The position numbers and the translations under genes are program-made. From assembly GCF_027579695.1 (NCBI RefSeq), contig NC_083572.1, forward strand, positions 18,204,421-18,268,420: a DNA stretch of 64,000 nt, given 5' to 3'. The notes beneath the pieces are model-generated. The model ran no database searches and had not been told where the DNA came from. It was given only the letters and a program-made list of their open reading frames with translations. This document shows, piece after piece, positions 62,284 through 64,000 of this stretch. The first letter of the stretch is position 1; each line of letters starts with the position of its first letter. This DNA is from Neoarius graeffei. Lineage: Eukaryota; Chordata; Actinopteri; Siluriformes; Ariidae.

Positions 62284-62760
62284 CATATATATATTTTACA
62301 CACACATAAATAATACAGAAAGAACATGCAGTAGAGAACAGAACTGCAGGATGATTACAGGCATTAAAAGATCAGTGGCCTAATGGTGTAGTGTATAGTT
62401 GAGCAGGGTAATGATTGTGTGGAACAAGCTTTACATGCTCTAAAAGGCAAATAAAAGATCCGCTTTTTGGAGGTGCATGCCAAATGTCCCAAGGTGGGGA
62501 ATGACGTCATTACAACTTGCAAATTACCACTTACAAGGCACCAGGAGTGCAGCATTAATTGTGTTTTAGCACAGTTTGATAGCCTTGAGAACCTGGAGGA
62601 AACCCACACAAACTCACAGGCAATCCAAGTTCTAAATAACTTTCCTTGCAGTAAAGTATCTTCCTGTTTAAAAAAAAAAAAAGATCCATTTATATGAGAC
62701 AGACATACTAAATGGGAATAGGGGATGCATACATTATCGTATATAATATTTGAGTTTGGG

Positions 62761-62924
62761 GGTGGCACGGTGGTGTAGTGGTTAGCGCTGTCGCCTCACA
62801 GCAAGAAGGTCTGGGTTCGAGCCCTGTGGCCGATGAGGGCCTTTCTGTGTGGAGTTTGCATGTTGTCCACGTGGGGATGCTCTGGTTTCCCCCACAGTCC
62901 AAAGATATGCAGGTTATCTGGAGC
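62761..62924 (+). mobile_element. Truncated tRNA-derived SINE
   Basis: Head GGTGGCACGGTGGTGTAGTG with intact A and B boxes. Ends after AAGATATGCAGGTTATCTGG, so about 200 bp of the body and tail are missing. 62300-62760 holds nothing recognisable. Confidence 0.9.
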
Positions 62925-63099
62925 CTTTTTTTGTTAAATGGATCCCAGTGACATCACACTGCCAAAAATGCTAATGATTATTATTTGAAATTATGCTATA
63001 TTTGACACATTTGGACAACTTCACTTCACGAGAGTGTTTATAAGTACATAATCTTTCTGGAAACCCAAACTAATGAATTAAGTTTTCTACTCCTTTAAA

Positions 63100-63560
63100 G
63101 CAGATTAATTCTCCTTGGCTTTTGCTTCACCCAATGTCGGGCAACCCTCTCATAGTCCATCTCACCGTCATCCATGCTGATGTGGATCAAATTGTCCAGC
63201 GAGTGCTTTTTGAGCCAGTCGCTGTGATCAAAATTGACAACGTTTTCGTTGTCGTGACAGTTGTCTGGTTTTGTGCGCCATCACTCACGTGGGTTTGTTG
63301 ACGTTTCATCAACCAATCTTTGATCGAAGCCATAATGATAATAGACAAGGTCAAACTTTTGTGATTAAAATCAGTCGGCTTTGTCCGTCTGGTGGGGGAC
63401 AACATCTGCAGCCAATGAGATCGCTTATAATGAATCAGAAACTTCCGGGATGTCTGATGTCTTCTTTCAATATTTTTATTGGACGGTTTGAACACGTGAT
63501 CTTGACATAGCCAACAGATTAGTTTGTTTACATCATACCACGCGGACATATTACTTTGAA
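63100..63560 (-). pseudogene. Unidentified transposon-protein remnant
   Basis: The minus-strand frame starting at 63331 reads MASIKDWLMKRQQTHVSDGA; in a neighbouring frame SDWLKKHSLDNLIHISMDDG and YERVARHWVKQKP follow, so one frame shift separates two coherent blocks. Composition suggests a mobile-element ORF; family not recognised. 62925-63100 and 63560-63810 show no feature apart from a loose AAGCGTATCGG repeat near 63690-63750. Confidence 0.35.
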
Positions 63561-63813
63561 AGAATCAACACAAACATTGGAATAAAAGGCCGCTTGTTTA
63601 ACACATCAATTAATATGTAAATGGATCTGTTATTTGCTCTCCTATGTATCTAGTTACTTGTGGGTAGGAAATTTAACATATCAGTATAAATCTAAGCGTA
63701 TTGGATTTTACATAAAGCGACTAAGCGTATCGGCAGGCAGAGCAAGCGTATCGGGCCTGATATGCTAAAACACTTTTTGGGGAAAACCATGCAAATGCAT
63801 TTGAATTGAAACT

Positions 63814-64000
63814 TCATCTCATCTCATTATCTCTAGCCGCTTTATCCTTCTACAGGGTCGCAGGCAAGCTGGAGCCTATCCCAGCTGACTACGGGCGAAA
63901 GGCGGGGTACACCCTGGACAAGTCGCCAGGTCATCACAGGGCTGACACATAGACACAGACAACCATTCACACTCACATTCACACCTACGGCCAATTTAGA
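63814..64000 (-). mobile_element. tRNA-derived SINE, cut by the window edge
   Basis: TCATCT tail and the 3' body half of the dominant SINE, minus-oriented. The tRNA head lies beyond 64000. Confidence 0.93.

Overview
The window is vertebrate nuclear DNA, almost certainly from a teleost fish. It has GT/AG-split genes with near-vertebrate protein sequences, and it is crowded with tRNA-derived SINEs, Tc1, hAT, piggyBac and THAP-type DNA transposons, L2-like LINEs and simple repeats typical of fish. A catfish-like genome is possible from the dominant SINE, but I cannot prove the species.

Three host genes can be read exon by exon, in the order known around human 2q33 (recalled, not searched). (1) eef1b2 lies on the minus strand (coding 4722 to 1675, six coding exons, 227 aa). 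It carries three box C/D snoRNAs of SNORD51 type in three consecutive introns. (2) ndufs1 is divergent from it on the plus strand (promoter and non-coding exon near 5480-5546, coding 7553 to 35738, 18 coding exons, 733 aa). It encodes the 75-kDa iron-sulfur subunit of respiratory complex I. (3) ino80d is on the plus strand downstream (CpG-rich promoter near 36.6-37.4 kb, coding 42468 to 53836, nine coding exons, 844 aa). It encodes a subunit of the INO80 chromatin remodeller. All three reading frames stay intact through every predicted splice junction, so all three look functional. At 1-1200 a CRE-containing promoter and two exon-like blocks hint at a further minus-strand gene running off the left edge.

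The rest is intronic and intergenic mobile DNA. The introns of ndufs1 (mainly 2, 4, 11, 13, 14 and 17) and ino80d (1, 4, 5 and 7) hold most of it. Many insertions keep their target duplications, so nesting order can be read: a three-level nest at 15977-17653, an element inside a hAT at 22927-25361, a hAT inside a TTAA element at 27997-29515, a SINE inside a Tc1 at 33240-35206, and a Harbinger-like element inside a SINE inside a LINE at 39.9-42.0 kb. Downstream of ino80d (54-64 kb) I see only repeats: a foldback element, a piggyBac derivative, Tc1 pieces, an L2-like LINE and SINEs.

The observations most worth checking are: triplicated SNORD51-like genes; a 30-unit TG repeat that replaces the polypyrimidine tract of ndufs1 exon 15; transposon ends 15-24 bp from two ndufs1 splice sites; CAGGG-ended transposons with 6-bp target duplications and a CxxC/H zinc finger; a foldback element with equal 361-bp arms; and a 56-bp minisatellite bounded by inverted repeats.
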